The notes: a model not told the origin generated them from the letters alone. DNA of 64,000 nucleotides from Isoetes taiwanensis (GCA_021234155.1 JAJEKV010000010.1:9146260-9210259); one strand, 5' to 3'; positions 47,868 through 58,992 are shown, counted from the first letter of the stretch. Made by a program: numbers and translations.

Positions 47868-47947
47868 TCAAGCTTCGAGATGAATGATCCAACCCCATCC
47901 ATCAATCCACATAATTGAAGGCAAATTATGAATGTGAAAGGTCTTTG
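47868..47947 (-). CDS. Possible last exon of a host gene
   Basis: On the minus strand, TTTTTATCTTAG (acceptor) precedes an 80-nt open segment. Joined to the single base left over from the exon at 48070-48298, it keeps an open frame (KTFHIHNLPSIMWIDGWGW, then IIHLEA) and ends in TGA at 47870-47868. The intron between the two would be 122 bp, a normal plant length. No domain is recognised. The LINE tail lies only about 225 bp further on, in what would be the 3' flank. Confidence 0.4.
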
Positions 47948-48069
47948 CTAAGATAAAAATTATCATCAAAGTACATTTATTTCTAGTAGCAGTAACCATG
48001 TGCATATTGCAATTTGACAAGGAAAAATCATTGAAACAAATTTGAAATCATTGTCAAGGATATACAAAC

Positions 48070-48298
48070 CATCCCCAGGAGCCCTCAAGCATGCCTTTAT
48101 CTTCTTTGGAATTGTACAACAATGTTTATCAGCTTCTGCAGTTGCATCTTTTGGGCTTGTATTATTGTTATCTTTCAACAAACCAGGAGTGCCATGACTA
48201 TCAGTCTCATTAAGGAGCTCATGTTGTGCAATGGGAAGTGACTGTATTGTATTTGACTGCTGAGTCACATTTTCATGGGTGCTATTTGACGATTGAAC
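48070..48298 (-). CDS. Possible internal exon of a host gene
   Basis: On the minus strand a good acceptor (TTTGATGGATTACAG) and a donor (GGGGATG before GTTTGT) enclose 229 nt that are fully open. It reads SSNSTHENVTQQSNTIQ, later TDSHGTPGLLKDNNNTSP and HCCTIPKKIKACLRAPGDG. It is rich in Ser, Thr, Asn and Gln, like a disordered region, and has none of the frameshifts that mark the transposon relics around it. I cannot name the protein. Upstream exons would lie to the right of 48300 but are not evident. Confidence 0.45.
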
Positions 48299-48698
48299 CT
48301 GTAATCCATCAAAGAAAATGTATGTTATACAACGAAACTATAACAACGCTGGACTTTTCGGGCAAATGCAGGATATTCTGGTAAGCAAAACATACCATAA
48401 CTCTTTTATGCTTCCAACTGATATCCCATTAATTTTTCTTAGCTATTGTTACCCTGTATCATCATTTACACATCATCAGACTGATAGTCTTAGCTTCGAA
48501 ATATCATATAACCCTTAAACATGCCCATCATGACTCTACATATTAAATTTTCTAACCTGGTTAGTGTAGCCCAAGACTTTATTAGCGTAACTTAAATCGT
48601 CTAGCACAATGCTTCCTCCGGTGCCTTAGCATATACCCGGTTCGGCATTCTAAGCGGGCGTAAATACCTCTGCGGGTATCAAATCAAGTTGTCGGTAG

Positions 48699-48875
48699 GT
48701 TAGGCGGTTCTAACGGCCCCGGCAATAGGGATGGCCAGCCAATTTTCTTGCAAAGTGACAAGTTTTTAGCAGTCTTCAGCATATTCTAAGGATATATTGG
48801 CATATATCAAGAATATGCCAAAAACCCACACAAACAAGGGATTGCCTCTCTAGGGGCAACCCAAAAATATTGATA
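48699..48875 (+). repeat. Dispersed repeat, copy 2 (partner at 755-930)
   Basis: Starts GTTAGGCGGTTC, contains TTCAGCATATTCTAAGGATA and CATATATCAAGAATATGCC, and ends CTAGGGGCAACCCAAAAAT. Same order and strand as copy 1, about 48 kb away. Confidence 0.65.
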
Positions 48876-49225
48876 GCTTATGAAGTATGGAAACATTTTG
48901 CCAGAATGCTCCAAAGTATTCATGAGAAAAAGGATATCATATCTTTTGCAATTGGTTTTAGACCATCACCTTTATGCGAGGGAAAATCTTGACAATTCCA
49001 AGATACCAAGCGAAGTACATTTCCTTGAAAGGTACATTTAAAGTATGAGCTGAAGAGATCGAGCTTCTGTGGCGGAAGAAGCAGCGATAAGTTTACCCAA
49101 TGGCGAGCATTAGTAGCACCTCAAGAGGAAGGGCCCAGAAGATGTAGTAGGTGCAAAAGATGAAGCATCAAAATGTGCATTTGAAGCTTGGAAGTATGCT
49201 TGAGCAAAATAGATTGAGTTTGCAT

Positions 49226-49853
49226 AGCACGATGACATGTATCATGTTAATGTTGAATATGGTGGTGTAAATGGGTGTAAATATACGTACTTTGTCATGC
49301 TAGTTGTTGTTGTGACTTACTAAGATCAAAATTCAAATAGAAAAATGTCTTTTTTAATCTCTTGGCCCGCTTTAGAATGTCCACTTTAGTGCTCAAATTT
49401 GGCACTCTGAATTTCAGTATGCACGTGCGGTGGGGTTGCAATGCTCCTACTATATACACATTAATGACAACTACTACAGTTGTGAGGCCCATTTTAGCCA
49501 ACACTAGAGTTTTTTACCTTCTATTGCAAGTGCACTGATGCTTCCTCTGGCATACCACGAATCATCGAGTTACACTGACGGCTATGTCATAGAATGAGTT
49601 GTCGTAGCATGATGACATGTATCAGCAAATGTTGAATGTGGTGGTGTAAATGTATGTAATTTGCCAGAATTAATGCAGCTTTACCACCATTTATTTGAAA
49701 GTCCTCAATTTTTTTTTAAGCTTGGCGTCTTGTTAGTTGTTGCTATTACACTTAGTAACATCAAAAACGAAGTAGAAAGATGTCCCATCCAATCTCTTGG
49801 CCGGCTTTAGGATGTCCACTTTAGTGCTCAAATTTGAGATTGTGAATTTCACT
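49226..49853 (+). repeat. Diverged direct duplication of about 200 bp
   Basis: Two blocks occur twice in the same order. TAGCAYGATGACATGTATCA followed by GGTGGTGTAAATG is at 49226 and 49605. A block from TAGTTGTTG to CCACTTTAGTGCTCAAATTT is at about 49300-49400 and 49735-49830. The second copy has extra sequence between the blocks. No coding frame. Confidence 0.7.
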
Positions 49854-49869
49854 ACGTGTTAAAATTTAT

Positions 49870-50880
49870 CTAGGTAGATGCATTTGTAATCAAGGCAAGC
49901 ATTAGTTATCCATTCAAGCCAATATCATTAACAAGTAACCAAGTAAAACCTTAGAACTATAATGTAAACTTTTCAAATATACTCGAATGAGATTGCTTAA
50001 ATCAATGTAGCAATGGAAGTCTTCAAACAATTCTGCAAATGGCTTTAATCCCTTGTTGATTCCTCCTTGGATCCAATTCCGTTCAGCATTGCGTACTCCT
50101 TAGAGTTCTAGTAGATCATGTATTTATTATCTCTGTGCTTCGATGGTTAAGGCTATCAATCCGATCGGCCTTCTACAACACACCTAGGGGGTGGAGGGAT
50201 AAGTAAATAATTTTTATTCTTAACCTCAGGTCAGGAATATTTAAAAGAATTGCAACGGTTGGAAACAAATTGAATCTGGTGTCTATACTAAGGTGCGGTA
50301 GATATCGAGGGAAAATAGAGGTAATATCCGAACTAGAATAGCAGATCTATGATTAGAGGAGATTATCTAGATAAGAATTTGTAAGAATAGAAAGATATTT
50401 CCAATAATTGGAACGGAGAGGATATTTTTCTAATTTTAGAAAAGACAGATACTATTAAAAAAAGGGCAAAATTTAAAACATGATAACTCGGCGACCGATT
50501 ATCAGAATGGAGCGATCTTAAGAATTATGGAAAGCTCTCAGAGTCTAGTTTCAGAATTAGGGTGGCATCTCTCATAACTCCTCACGGTTAGAGAAATATT
50601 GCAGAAAAGGTGGACAGGGGTTAGATAAGACTGCACGTGGAAGATCCTTTGGTGGGTAGCTTGAGCTGGATTTTTGAGTTTCGTTGGTTTGGAGTTATTT
50701 TTTCTTTTGTTTAATAGTTTGTTGAAAAGCTTACATAAGCACGATTTCATTAATTGGAGAAAATAAGCCAATTTTGAGAATTTTAAGCACACCTAATTTG
50801 CTCTAGCACGAATACTTTCACCTACTTCTCGAGCACAAGAAACATGAGGTAATTAACATACACATATACATACAAACTAT
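49870..50880. other. Gene-free stretch
   Basis: AT-rich DNA with short frames only. The part around 50480-50760 (GCGACCGATTATCAGAATGG, CGTTGGTTTGGAGTTATTT) looks like transposon non-coding sequence but cannot be assigned. Confidence 0.35.
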
Positions 50881-50899
50881 GTGTTATACTTATGCGATG

Positions 50900-51430
50900 T
50901 ACATGACACTTTCGTAGAAGCTCAATAATGGCCCTACATTGTACACCAATAATTCACATCAATAATTTTACTTCACTATAAAAAGCGGCGACTTCGGGAG
51001 GTCATTCATCTTCCATGGCTTCATCGATGCCTCGTCGAGCACATCCGGCTCTTTCAAGTGTTACTTGAGCTACAGCGATCTGGGTGAATCGCTAAAATGG
51101 CGTTAATCTTGATCCATGGCTCCTATCTAAAGTGATGGACTGCTAGTGCTGCGGGAAGCTCACTCATGTTGTGGTGCACATTTACCGGCTTCACGATCGA
51201 GGGAGATCTATGATTTGAATAGCATCCACGAGCTTTGGTGTTGATGATGAGTGAATGCACCGCTAATAATGTAATAATGACATGGGTACCTAATAACTAA
51301 GTAAGGATGTAATAGCATTATGAGTAAGGATGTAATATCATGTACCTTAAGCGAGTATATTGTAACGATGTGCTATCCCACCTCCATTTTTTTACGCAAA
51401 GCTGTCATTGAATTCAATCATAGCTAAATT
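50900..51430 (+). promoter_or_regulatory. Duplicated promoter-like unit, copy 1
   Basis: CCAATAATTCAC, then TTACTTCACTATAAAAAG (TATA box near 50977), then about 40 bp later ATGGCTTCATCGATG at 51016. The short frame begins MASSMPRRAHPALSSV and stops. Ser/Ala/Arg-rich text after MASS recalls plastid transit peptides, but this is weak. Copy 2 lies 595 bp to the right. Confidence 0.4.
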
Positions 51431-51489
51431 AGTCAAGCAAACATGTTTTCAAACATCGCATATTAATATGAAATATGTATTATTCTTGT

Positions 51490-52010
51490 ACATATACAAC
51501 TGTGATCGATACCGCGCTCAATAATGGTGGTAAAGTCTACCCCAATAATTCACCTCAATCATTCCACTTCACTATAAAAGCTTCTCGCCGGGCTAAATTT
51601 CATTCATCTCCCATGGATTTTTGCCTTCTTCAGTTCACCACATCGAGGCGGTCAAGTGCTCAATGAGCCACTCGATCTTGTTGGTTGCCTAGAGGGCATC
51701 TTCTTCTTGATCCCCCCGCGAAGAAAAGCTTTGGTGAGATTCATTGCCCTGCGTCAATCCGTGTTATGATCCATCCGATTTGGCTTCGGCGCATGAGCTA
51801 TGAGATATCGGGGATCACTACTACGGATCACGAAGATGAATGAATCACTGTTTGGCATTGTATAGTGTAAGAGCTTTTGTGTTGAGATGAAAACGCAGGC
51901 GTAATGAATAATAACTAGTCTATTGTAAGTTGCATGTCATGTATGATATAGTAATTATGTAAAAGAGCATTTCATACCTCAAGAGTTCTCATCTTCGTCG
52001 TTAGCTTCTT
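51490..52010 (+). promoter_or_regulatory. Duplicated promoter-like unit, copy 2
   Basis: CCCAATAATTCACCTCAATC, then CCACTTCACTATAAAAGC (TATA near 51572), then TTCATTCATCTCCCATGG at about 51600-51617. The frame from this ATG is short (MDFCLLQFTTSRRSSAQ). It aligns with copy 1 over the TATA and leader region, and loosely beyond. Confidence 0.4.
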
Positions 52011-52099
52011 TAGCCACTAATTCTTGCTGGCCCGAGCCCCCACTCTTGGGGATCACCCGACAACGGCACGGTCTCTACGGCCCAACCATAGTCGATTGT

Positions 52100-53330
52100 T
52101 TTTCAAATCATTAGGATTGGTCTCCAATTCTTGCTCCAGCAATCCCTATCTTGCATTGCATATGAGGTACCCTTTTCGGCAACGGGCTCAAACCAAGAGA
52201 CAAACACCTCTTCATAGTGAGGGAGATTGGGGTCCTCTTTGGGTCCTCTTGGCAAAGGCCATCCGCGTCGAGGCGTTATCATGTGGCACGATCGGCAAGA
52301 GCATTCCTTTCTTGACATCTTGGTAGGGGTGAATATTTCAGCGGGGGTTCTTGGGTCTACGAGTAGAAAGGCCCGACATAATGAGATGCACCAATGTGTT
52401 CATCCACCAATAAGTTGTCGGGTTCTTCTAATGCAATTTGTCTCGTCTTTGGGCGAGAAATCACGAATAGCGGAGTTCTAAGGGCTGAGCGTCCCCAAGC
52501 ACTCATAACAAGGTGGACCAAGAGTCAATAACTTCATTCATATATGTGTTAGACCATGAGTTATCGCCGGCTCTAGAAATAGCTGCCCAGTGCATCATGT
52601 ACTTGGCAATTGAAGCTCTCAAGGCACCTATTTCTGTCAAGCTCTCATATGGCTGCACGACCTTAGGTGACCCTCTAGGAATCATAGGTAAGCCTTGGGC
52701 ATCCTCCTTCCACATTTTGATCAGTGATGACTTTATCATCCTCTATCTGCTTCTAAACTATAGAAATGGTGGCGATTGTTTCCTATTTTTCCAACATTTT
52801 TGTAGAAACGAATTTAGTAGAATTGGATGTCTTACCATAAAATTGAGGTTTTTACTGTAAAATGTCCATTAATTTGGCGAATTTACTATAATTGAGATGC
52901 AATATTATCAAATTTTGGCGATTTTATGAAGTTTTTTTAGCATACGCATCCTAGTAAACCATCGAATCTAGATTTAAAAAAATGGTAAAATATAGCAACT
53001 TTACGAAGTTTCACACCTTAAAGTCATCACTGATTTTGATTCCCTTTTCAGGTAGCCACTCCCTATGCCCTGGCCTCATCTTGTAGAACATTAGTGGCCA
53101 TCCATCCTTCATGCAGAACTTGAAGAGTAGAGGTTCCAAATGACCACATAAACGGTCCTTCTTATCAGGGATAAAACCTTTCACGAATTCTTTCCAGTTG
53201 GGAACCTCAGACACAAGGTAGGGTGTAGGAGACTTTGAACTACACTTGCACGAAGAGTTGCATAAGCTCCGAATAGTCAATGCATCGATCTTCTCAATGA
53301 GTAGAGTAGTTTCCAAAGAGGGCATCTATG
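52100..53330 (-). pseudogene. Unidentified coding relic, minus strand
   Basis: Three minus-strand frames follow each other. 53325-53011 contains VPNWKEFVKGFIPDKK and LLFKFCMKDGWPLMFYKM. 52739-52503 contains KVVQPYESLTEIGALRAS and KYMMHWAAISRAGDN. 52318-52103 contains PNLPHYEEVFVSWFEPVAEK. They are protein-like in composition and share strand with the methylase gene to the right, so they may be downstream exons of the same transcription unit or part of the same element. I do not recognise the domain. AT-rich DNA between 52740 and 53010 could be an intron. Confidence 0.5.
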
Positions 53331-55070
53331 TCATCGTGGGTGTGTCAACCATCATGAATCCATTTTTTTGATCGAAGACATCTAACCGAGACCAAGTATG
53401 ACAAGTAAGAGAAAAGATACTGTTCTTGTTTTGTCACGAGCAATTGTCTAGCTGCAAGTAAAGCCTCCTAGACAACTTCTTCGGTATCGAGAGGGCCCTT
53501 GATAGGAAGCATAAAATCATTTCTAGTGCCATTCACCATTTTTGTCCTAAGGGCTTAGGTGTTCAAAATTGCTCCACCCAATGACTTCTGGATGATCTGT
53601 ATTTCTCAAATGACCCGAGTTGTCCTCAGATTGATTCTCTAGTGTTTTCAAGGTATGATTTAAAGATACCACATGAAAATTCAAATCATCAGGCGAGGTC
53701 CAATGAGAAGTGGCCCAAGGCACCTACACCATGCCCATGCATGAGAGCACCGGTAAGACTCACCTTCAACCGTTCACCCCCTCCATACAGATTTTGCTAG
53801 CTTCTCGGGCGAGGAACCATCGTCTTATTCGATCCATTTTATCATGTATAATGGTTAAGGCATGTTCGGAGATCGATGAGACAAAGCTCTCCATGACCGG
53901 TAGAGACTCTCTTGAGGAAAGTTATTTTGTCATGTGAGATTTCCTTTCCCGGCAAGCTCTCTTCTTTCTCTTGGATCTCTAGTCTTGGCAAGCTTCTCCT
54001 TTATCTATCACGGTATTACACTTAGAAAATGCTATCCTTTTGGCGATTGCTACCTCGAGTGGTTCTCCTTCCACGTTGACAAGAAGGGCGGCCGAGAAAC
54101 ATGTTTTCTGTCATCTCGTGGGCGGTTATATCTACCTCTTGATGTATGTCCTTTTTAGTCAAGATGGAAGGTAATCTCTTCACATTTTCTCTAGTGCCCC
54201 ACTTTCGTAACCTTTGGCGGTGTGGCATAGTTTGACATTTTCATCTATGTACATAGATAGCACAAAGACACCCGGCTAGTGTATGAGATCTTGGCTTCAT
54301 GGACGGGAGTTTTAGTGCTCGCATCACGTGCCCCGATTCAAAATAGCTTCCTCCATTTGTAGAATGTAGAAATTGGTATCTGCAAGTAAGCACTATGCCA
54401 TGCCTTCACCGGACTTGCTTGTTGTTCAAAGCATTAGCTTTTTCACACTTCCATTCTCACGAACAAAGATCTAGCATGTTTAATGCAAAAGTTATGCGTT
54501 CGAGCTTTTCATGTTCGATTAAAGGTTCTCATGGCGGATACCTCTTTAACTGTGAAATTAGCACAACATCTCTTCAAGCAGCACATCGAGGACCTGAACT
54601 GCAAGATAGCTTCAGGTGTGGTTTTCCTTTCACCTTTGTTTGGGGTCGGCGTTGTGGCGTTCGGGGAATATAACGATTACAAATTAAACGGGAGTGTTGC
54701 ATCACTCCGTTTCAAAATTCCTTTAAAAACACCAAGTTTCTAAAATAAGCCTTTTTTTGATAGTTGTTGAGAATTTCTAGAGGTTCGCATTTTTTTTCAT
54801 GCCATTTTGGCCCATCATTAGACGAAAACTTTGTACTTATGAAACAGAAATCATAAAAATAGCGAAATTTAGGCATAGACTTGAAGAGACTGAAAGCATT
54901 ACAAAAAACAAGCACCAGAATAGAAAGGAAAAAAAAGTACTATGTTTTTAATAAATTGTTGTACATCAATATTGAAGATTCATTGTAATAAATAATGATA
55001 ATTTAAATATGCAGTAGTCAAAGATCTACATCATAGTCCTCCTCATTCTTTTTGCTGCTCTCTGCCATCT
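53330..55070. other. Mixed stretch without a firm gene
   Basis: Short frames on both strands, for example minus 54228-54022 (LRKWGTRENVKRLPSILTKK) and plus 54483-54743. None has a motif. It lies between two minus-strand coding relics and may hold further decayed exons. Confidence 0.3.
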
Positions 55071-55075
55071 CGTCC

Positions 55076-56140
55076 TTACATTCTATCTGCTCCTTTCTTT
55101 GGAGACTTGAGTTTTTTATCCTCCTTGTCCTCTGGAATGGTAGCTAAAGCTACTTCTTTAAGCTCTGCAAAGGTTGCCTCATCGTCTAGTGAGCTGGAGA
55201 ATGGAGGCTGTATCTCTGAGGACGTTAGTTTAGCATAATCAGATGAAGACTTGGCCCCTAGCTCTTGATGTTCATCTGGTAAAGTAGGTAAGGCAGCCAG
55301 TCTCATCTTCACAAAATTAACAGCATCCTTATCAATATCCGCGGCTACCGATTGCGGCCCTTCTTAAGTGCACATGCGATAGTAGTACGAGAACCGGAGA
55401 AAGCATCAAGCACCCAATCTCACGGGCGAGAACATGTCGGGGAGATGGTTGATGAGCTTTGTGGTTTTACGGTAGTGATTCACAATCTGCCTTGTGCGGT
55501 TAGGTCCGCAATTTACGTAACCTTCTTTGGAAACTCAAGGGCGTTTGAGAAGTTTTTTGGCGGTGTTGAAGTGTTCCATGGTCCTCTTCCCATCAAAACT
55601 CCAATAAGCTACATGAAGGTACTCTACCTTGCTAAGCAACCTTGGTCCTCCACCATGGTAGTTGATGTTAGATTTTTGTACCTAGTAAAACATTTAAAGT
55701 GATGTTTACTTAGCAAAAACAAGAACACACCGAGCGAAGCGAGGAAATACTATTAGGAATACACTCACGTAAGCAAAGAGAAAAATGGCGTGATACGGAA
55801 TAAGACTTACCCGAACAAGGTTTTCATATCCCGCTGGCCCCGGAGAACCAAAGTGGTTTTGAAAGGCGATTCTACCAAGCCGGTCGCATGCTCGAATGGA
55901 AAGTAACTAAGCGCCAATGTTTAGCCGTTGTGATCTGCTTGATTCCATCAATAAAAGCATTAAACTCGAAAATTTGAAGGGCTGAGTGCGTCATATCTGG
56001 CGTCTTTAAGCTTAAAACCCGTAGGGGAAGATCAGCAATAACCAAAGTGAAGTCACGTGGCTTAACCGTTTCGACTAGGTTCGTGCAATCACCATGAATG
56101 ATTGAATATAAATTGTTTTGATCAAACATGCGAGAATCTC
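55076..56140 (-). pseudogene. DNA N4/N6 methyltransferase-like gene (beta-type order), broken
   Basis: The minus strand first gives HGDCTNLVETVKPRDFTLV, then IADLPLRV at the place of the DPPY/DLPY catalytic motif IV (56057-56021), then FIDGIKQITTAKHWRL. Further on come NYHGGPRLLSKVEYLHVAYW, NRTRQIVNHYRK, and then LDAFSGSRTT and IACALKKGRN (55413-55365), which match the AdoMet-binding FxGxGTT motif I. VAADIDKDAVNFVKMRL and an acidic, Lys-rich tail to 55076 follow. Motif IV before motif I is the permuted order of beta-class methylases, which methylate adenine N6 or cytosine N4 in DNA. The Tyr of motif IV and the second Gly of motif I are changed, and frames shift twice, so it is probably dead. 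An intron is visible at 55810-55682. Confidence 0.7.
55682..55810 (-). other. Intron in the methyltransferase-like gene
   Basis: The minus strand reads GTAAGTCTTATTCCG at 55810, a consensus donor, and TGTTTTACTAG at the 3' end (55682), 129 nt. Methylase-like coding text continues on both sides. The spliceosomal intron shows that the gene was eukaryotic and not a bacterial contaminant. The intron contains one copy of the TATTAGGAATACAC word. Confidence 0.65.
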
Positions 56141-56144
56141 GGTA

Positions 56145-58310
56145 TTAGGATGGTTCTAACTCAGCAGTTCTTACGTCGACTAACGACCTCTCTTCCGTCT
56201 TTGTTCTAACCAAATGCATGAAGCCCTCGGGAAGGTCTTTGTTTTTCTTTTGCTCACGAGGAAAAACATGACAACAAGCTATGGGAGATCGTGTGTGCAA
56301 AGGCGAGGAATGTTGAGAGTACTTACCAAAACCCTCAAAATTTGGTGCATATTGCACAATTCCGCTCGTCGAAGTGCTCTGATGGGGTAGAGTTCCTTGC
56401 ACCTTTCCCATGTCTCTACGTTTATTTTGCTCCATCAAACATGTTTGACATGTTATGGCGTTCTTTTGGTGCAAAGGCGTTAAGGAAACAATGAGTTAAA
56501 AAGTAAGAAACAAGGCAAAGAAGAAGAAAAACAAATAAAAGTCAAGCTAAATGTATACGGAATACAAACCCGGTTAGCGGTGATGTTACCTCTAAACAAA
56601 ATGCATTGTGTATTAGGAATACACATTGCTTCTCGAAAAAAAGCAATGTCTAATGCGGAATACACAATTTTTTAGAAGAGGACATGTGTATTCGAGGAAT
56701 ACACATGGCTTCCCCTTTACATGGGCAATGTGTATATTGGAATACACATTGCTTGTCTCTAGAAAAGCATTGTGTATTAGGAATACGGTGCCCATGTGAA
56801 GAAAGGTATGTGTATACGGAATACACTATCTACCCCGATGTTTTGGGACTCTAGCGTCTAAAGAGTAAAGTTTGTGGAGAGATCTTACTTGTGCGATTCC
56901 TTTGACATTTCTTCTAGGCTAAACTCCTTGTCAACAACTTTTTGGAGAAGCCTCTCCATAAATCTCGTGTCGGAGAAGCCACGCATTTCTCGCCCGGGCG
57001 GTAATGGTCATTTCTTTTTGGGCGCGTCGGATGATTTTTTCTTGGCTGTCTCCTTGCCCTTGCTCTTTAACTCCCTCGTTCGAACATTGAAAATATCTCG
57101 TCACAGGTTCCCAAATCTGTTCAAAAAGATTTCCGCGTGAGATAGTTGATTTGTTATTCGGAATCGTTTTGTGCTTACCTTGCCATCTCTAAAAGCTAAT
57201 TGAAACCGGTTATCGTGGCCAATAAGAGGCGCCTTTTATTGGCCTGCGTCATATTTAAGCGGCATTCAATGGCACCACGCCTCCTTAAGCTCAAAAAAGC
57301 CGGCTTCTTCTTGAGTCCTCAGGTACTTTTCCTTGAAAATTACGTACTCCTTGTGCATGAACGGATCTTGTCGTGAAGCTCATCTTTAGTTTATATTAGT
57401 TGTCGGCATTGTGGGTGTTGGCAGCGATTTTCGGCTTCTTCATCGGTAAGACCACGATGAGCGGTAGGAGGGCGGAGAGGTACCTCGGGTTCTTCTTCTC
57501 TTTGTAAAGTTGCCTTCTTGCCTTGAAGGCGTGATTGCCTCCCAAGGCGTAGTGAGTGTAGGTCTCTGCGTTTTTCTCTCATCATAGTCACGGGGGTTTT
57601 ACACGCTCCCTGTCAACAAGGACAACTATTGGGGCTACATGAGCATTTGGATTGCTCCTTATTACGTCTTTCAGGTTCCTCAAGTGATCTGCGTAAATTT
57701 TTGCGAACCTGAAGTGGCCTTTCACCGACTTCATTTTTTGGTGGAAGCTTCATAAAATGATCGGCAAATAAATAACACCTTGCACAAACTTTGTGCGGGT
57801 TTATCTCCTCCATTTTTTCAGATGTTTTATCAACTTTTTTTTTTCTTTGATAGCAACACCGGGTGCTTTGCCTTTCCCCTTCTTCTTCTTTTGTGCCTCG
57901 GGGAGCATCTTACATTTGCCAATCAAAGCCGTTTGCTTTTTTAGGCTCTTTTTTAGCGGCAACGGTTTGCCTTTGCCGCTTTGGTGGTGGTGGCGGTGGC
58001 CTTTCTTGGGACTCGATGGACTCCCGGATGGTGATGCCACTGCTTTCGGGCTATCTAGGTTATCTTCCCCTTCTCCGACTCGCTATAGGGAAGTCCTGCG
58101 CTCGTTATTAGCCCGAGCGTAGTTAATGATGGAGCGAGGCGACTTCTTGTTGGGTAGTGAGAAACATACTTGTAAAGAGGATGTGGATTTACTTTCACCA
58201 CTCTAAGGTATGATTCATCAACATGAATAAAGCCTTGGGATGTCCGAAAAGAAAGTCTCCCTTCTGACCCGGACTCCCGGCTACCTCGCCGACTTTGGAT
58301 GGTGCCCATG
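56145..58310 (-). pseudogene. Upstream exons of the methyltransferase-like gene
   Basis: Minus-strand pieces in order. 58309-58055 reads QGFIHVDESYLRVVKVNPH. 58040-57801 is a Lys-rich basic segment (KKQTALIGKCKMLPEAQKKK). 57813-57613 has Cys clusters (KVCARCYLFADHF, KCSCSPNSCPC). 57591-57391 reads MMREKRRDLHSLRLGRQSRL. 57140-56888 reads EQIWEPVTRYFQCSNEGV. 56474-56330 reads NAITCQTCLMEQNKRRD and HQSTSTSGIVQYAPNFEG. Candidate splice donors (GTAAGCAC near 57182, GTAAGATC near 56886, GTAAGTAC near 56327) follow several pieces. The basic and Cys-rich parts suggest nucleic-acid binding. Assignment to one gene is an inference from strand, order and spacing. Confidence 0.45.
56545..56840. repeat. 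Palindromic GTGTATT-GAATACAC repeats, cluster 1
   Basis: About seven units spaced by about 30-50 bp, for example GCATTGTGTATTAGGAATAC (56603), GTGTATTCGAGGAATACAC (near 56686), AATGTGTATATTGGAATACA (56727) and GTGTATACGGAATACAC (56820). Each is an inverted repeat of GTGTATT around a 2-4 base centre. The cluster lies in what appears to be an intron of the methylase-like gene. Confidence 0.85.
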
Positions 58311-58401
58311 CGGAGACAAATTCCTTGTCATCGTACCTTTTGGTTCAGGGCTCCGGCGGACATGTAGAAAAGTCGTGGTCTTTGTACTTTTCTGAACCCC
58401 C

Positions 58402-58770
58402 TTATAAAGAACCATTGAGTCCGGAAGTTTTAAGTATAGATAGGCATGGTGACTCCTCAAGCCTTCTCTGTGGGGTGCGGTTTTTTGTCACGACTTTGAG
58501 GGGCCTTTTTACATTTGTTTCTTCTTTGTTGTCTTGTCTGCGGTACCAAATTGTTTGTAAACACGACCTTGTTAGAGAAAACAATAGCCAAAAACTATTC
58601 CAGAATACAAAATGTCTTGCAAAAAGGGAAAAAAGAGGGCAAAAAGAGGACAAAAATGCCAAAAAAGCACTGCAATCTTGACAAAAAAACTGGTCTAAAC
58701 AAGCTTTAAATGCAGCAAAAACGCCTAGATTAACTAAAAATCATGGAAAAGTAACCTCTTAAAACCTAAA
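58402..58770. other. Stretch upstream of the methyltransferase-like gene
   Basis: A-rich between 58560 and 58740 on the plus strand, with no domain in either direction. It may be the leader or first intron of the minus-strand gene. Confidence 0.3.
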
Positions 58771-58773
58771 AAC

Positions 58774-58992
58774 GAAGTGTATTCGAATACACTTTTGCTT
58801 TCACCAAAGGCGAAGTGTTCTAGAATACACTTTGCCTTCATCGAAAGGCGAAAGTGTATTCCGGAATACACTTTCGCTTTCACTCGAAGGCGAAAGTGTA
58901 TTCCGGAATACACTTCGTATGCATCGATGTGAAGGCCAAAGTGTATTCCGACCAGCCAGTGAAAAGCAAAAGTGTATTCGGGGAATAAGAAA
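58774..58992. repeat. Palindromic GTGTATT-GAATACAC repeats, cluster 2
   Basis: Six units with a period near 40 bp. AGTGTATTCGAATACACT at 58776 is perfect, AGTGTTCTAGAATACACT is at 58814, and the perfect 20-mer AGTGTATTCCGGAATACACT is at 58853 and 58894. Decayed units lie near 58938 and 58972. Between them runs TTTCGCTTTCACTCGAAGGC-like sequence. A further GTGTATTCGGAATATC lies at 59231, beside the plus-strand gene. The cluster sits between the two divergent genes. Confidence 0.9.
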
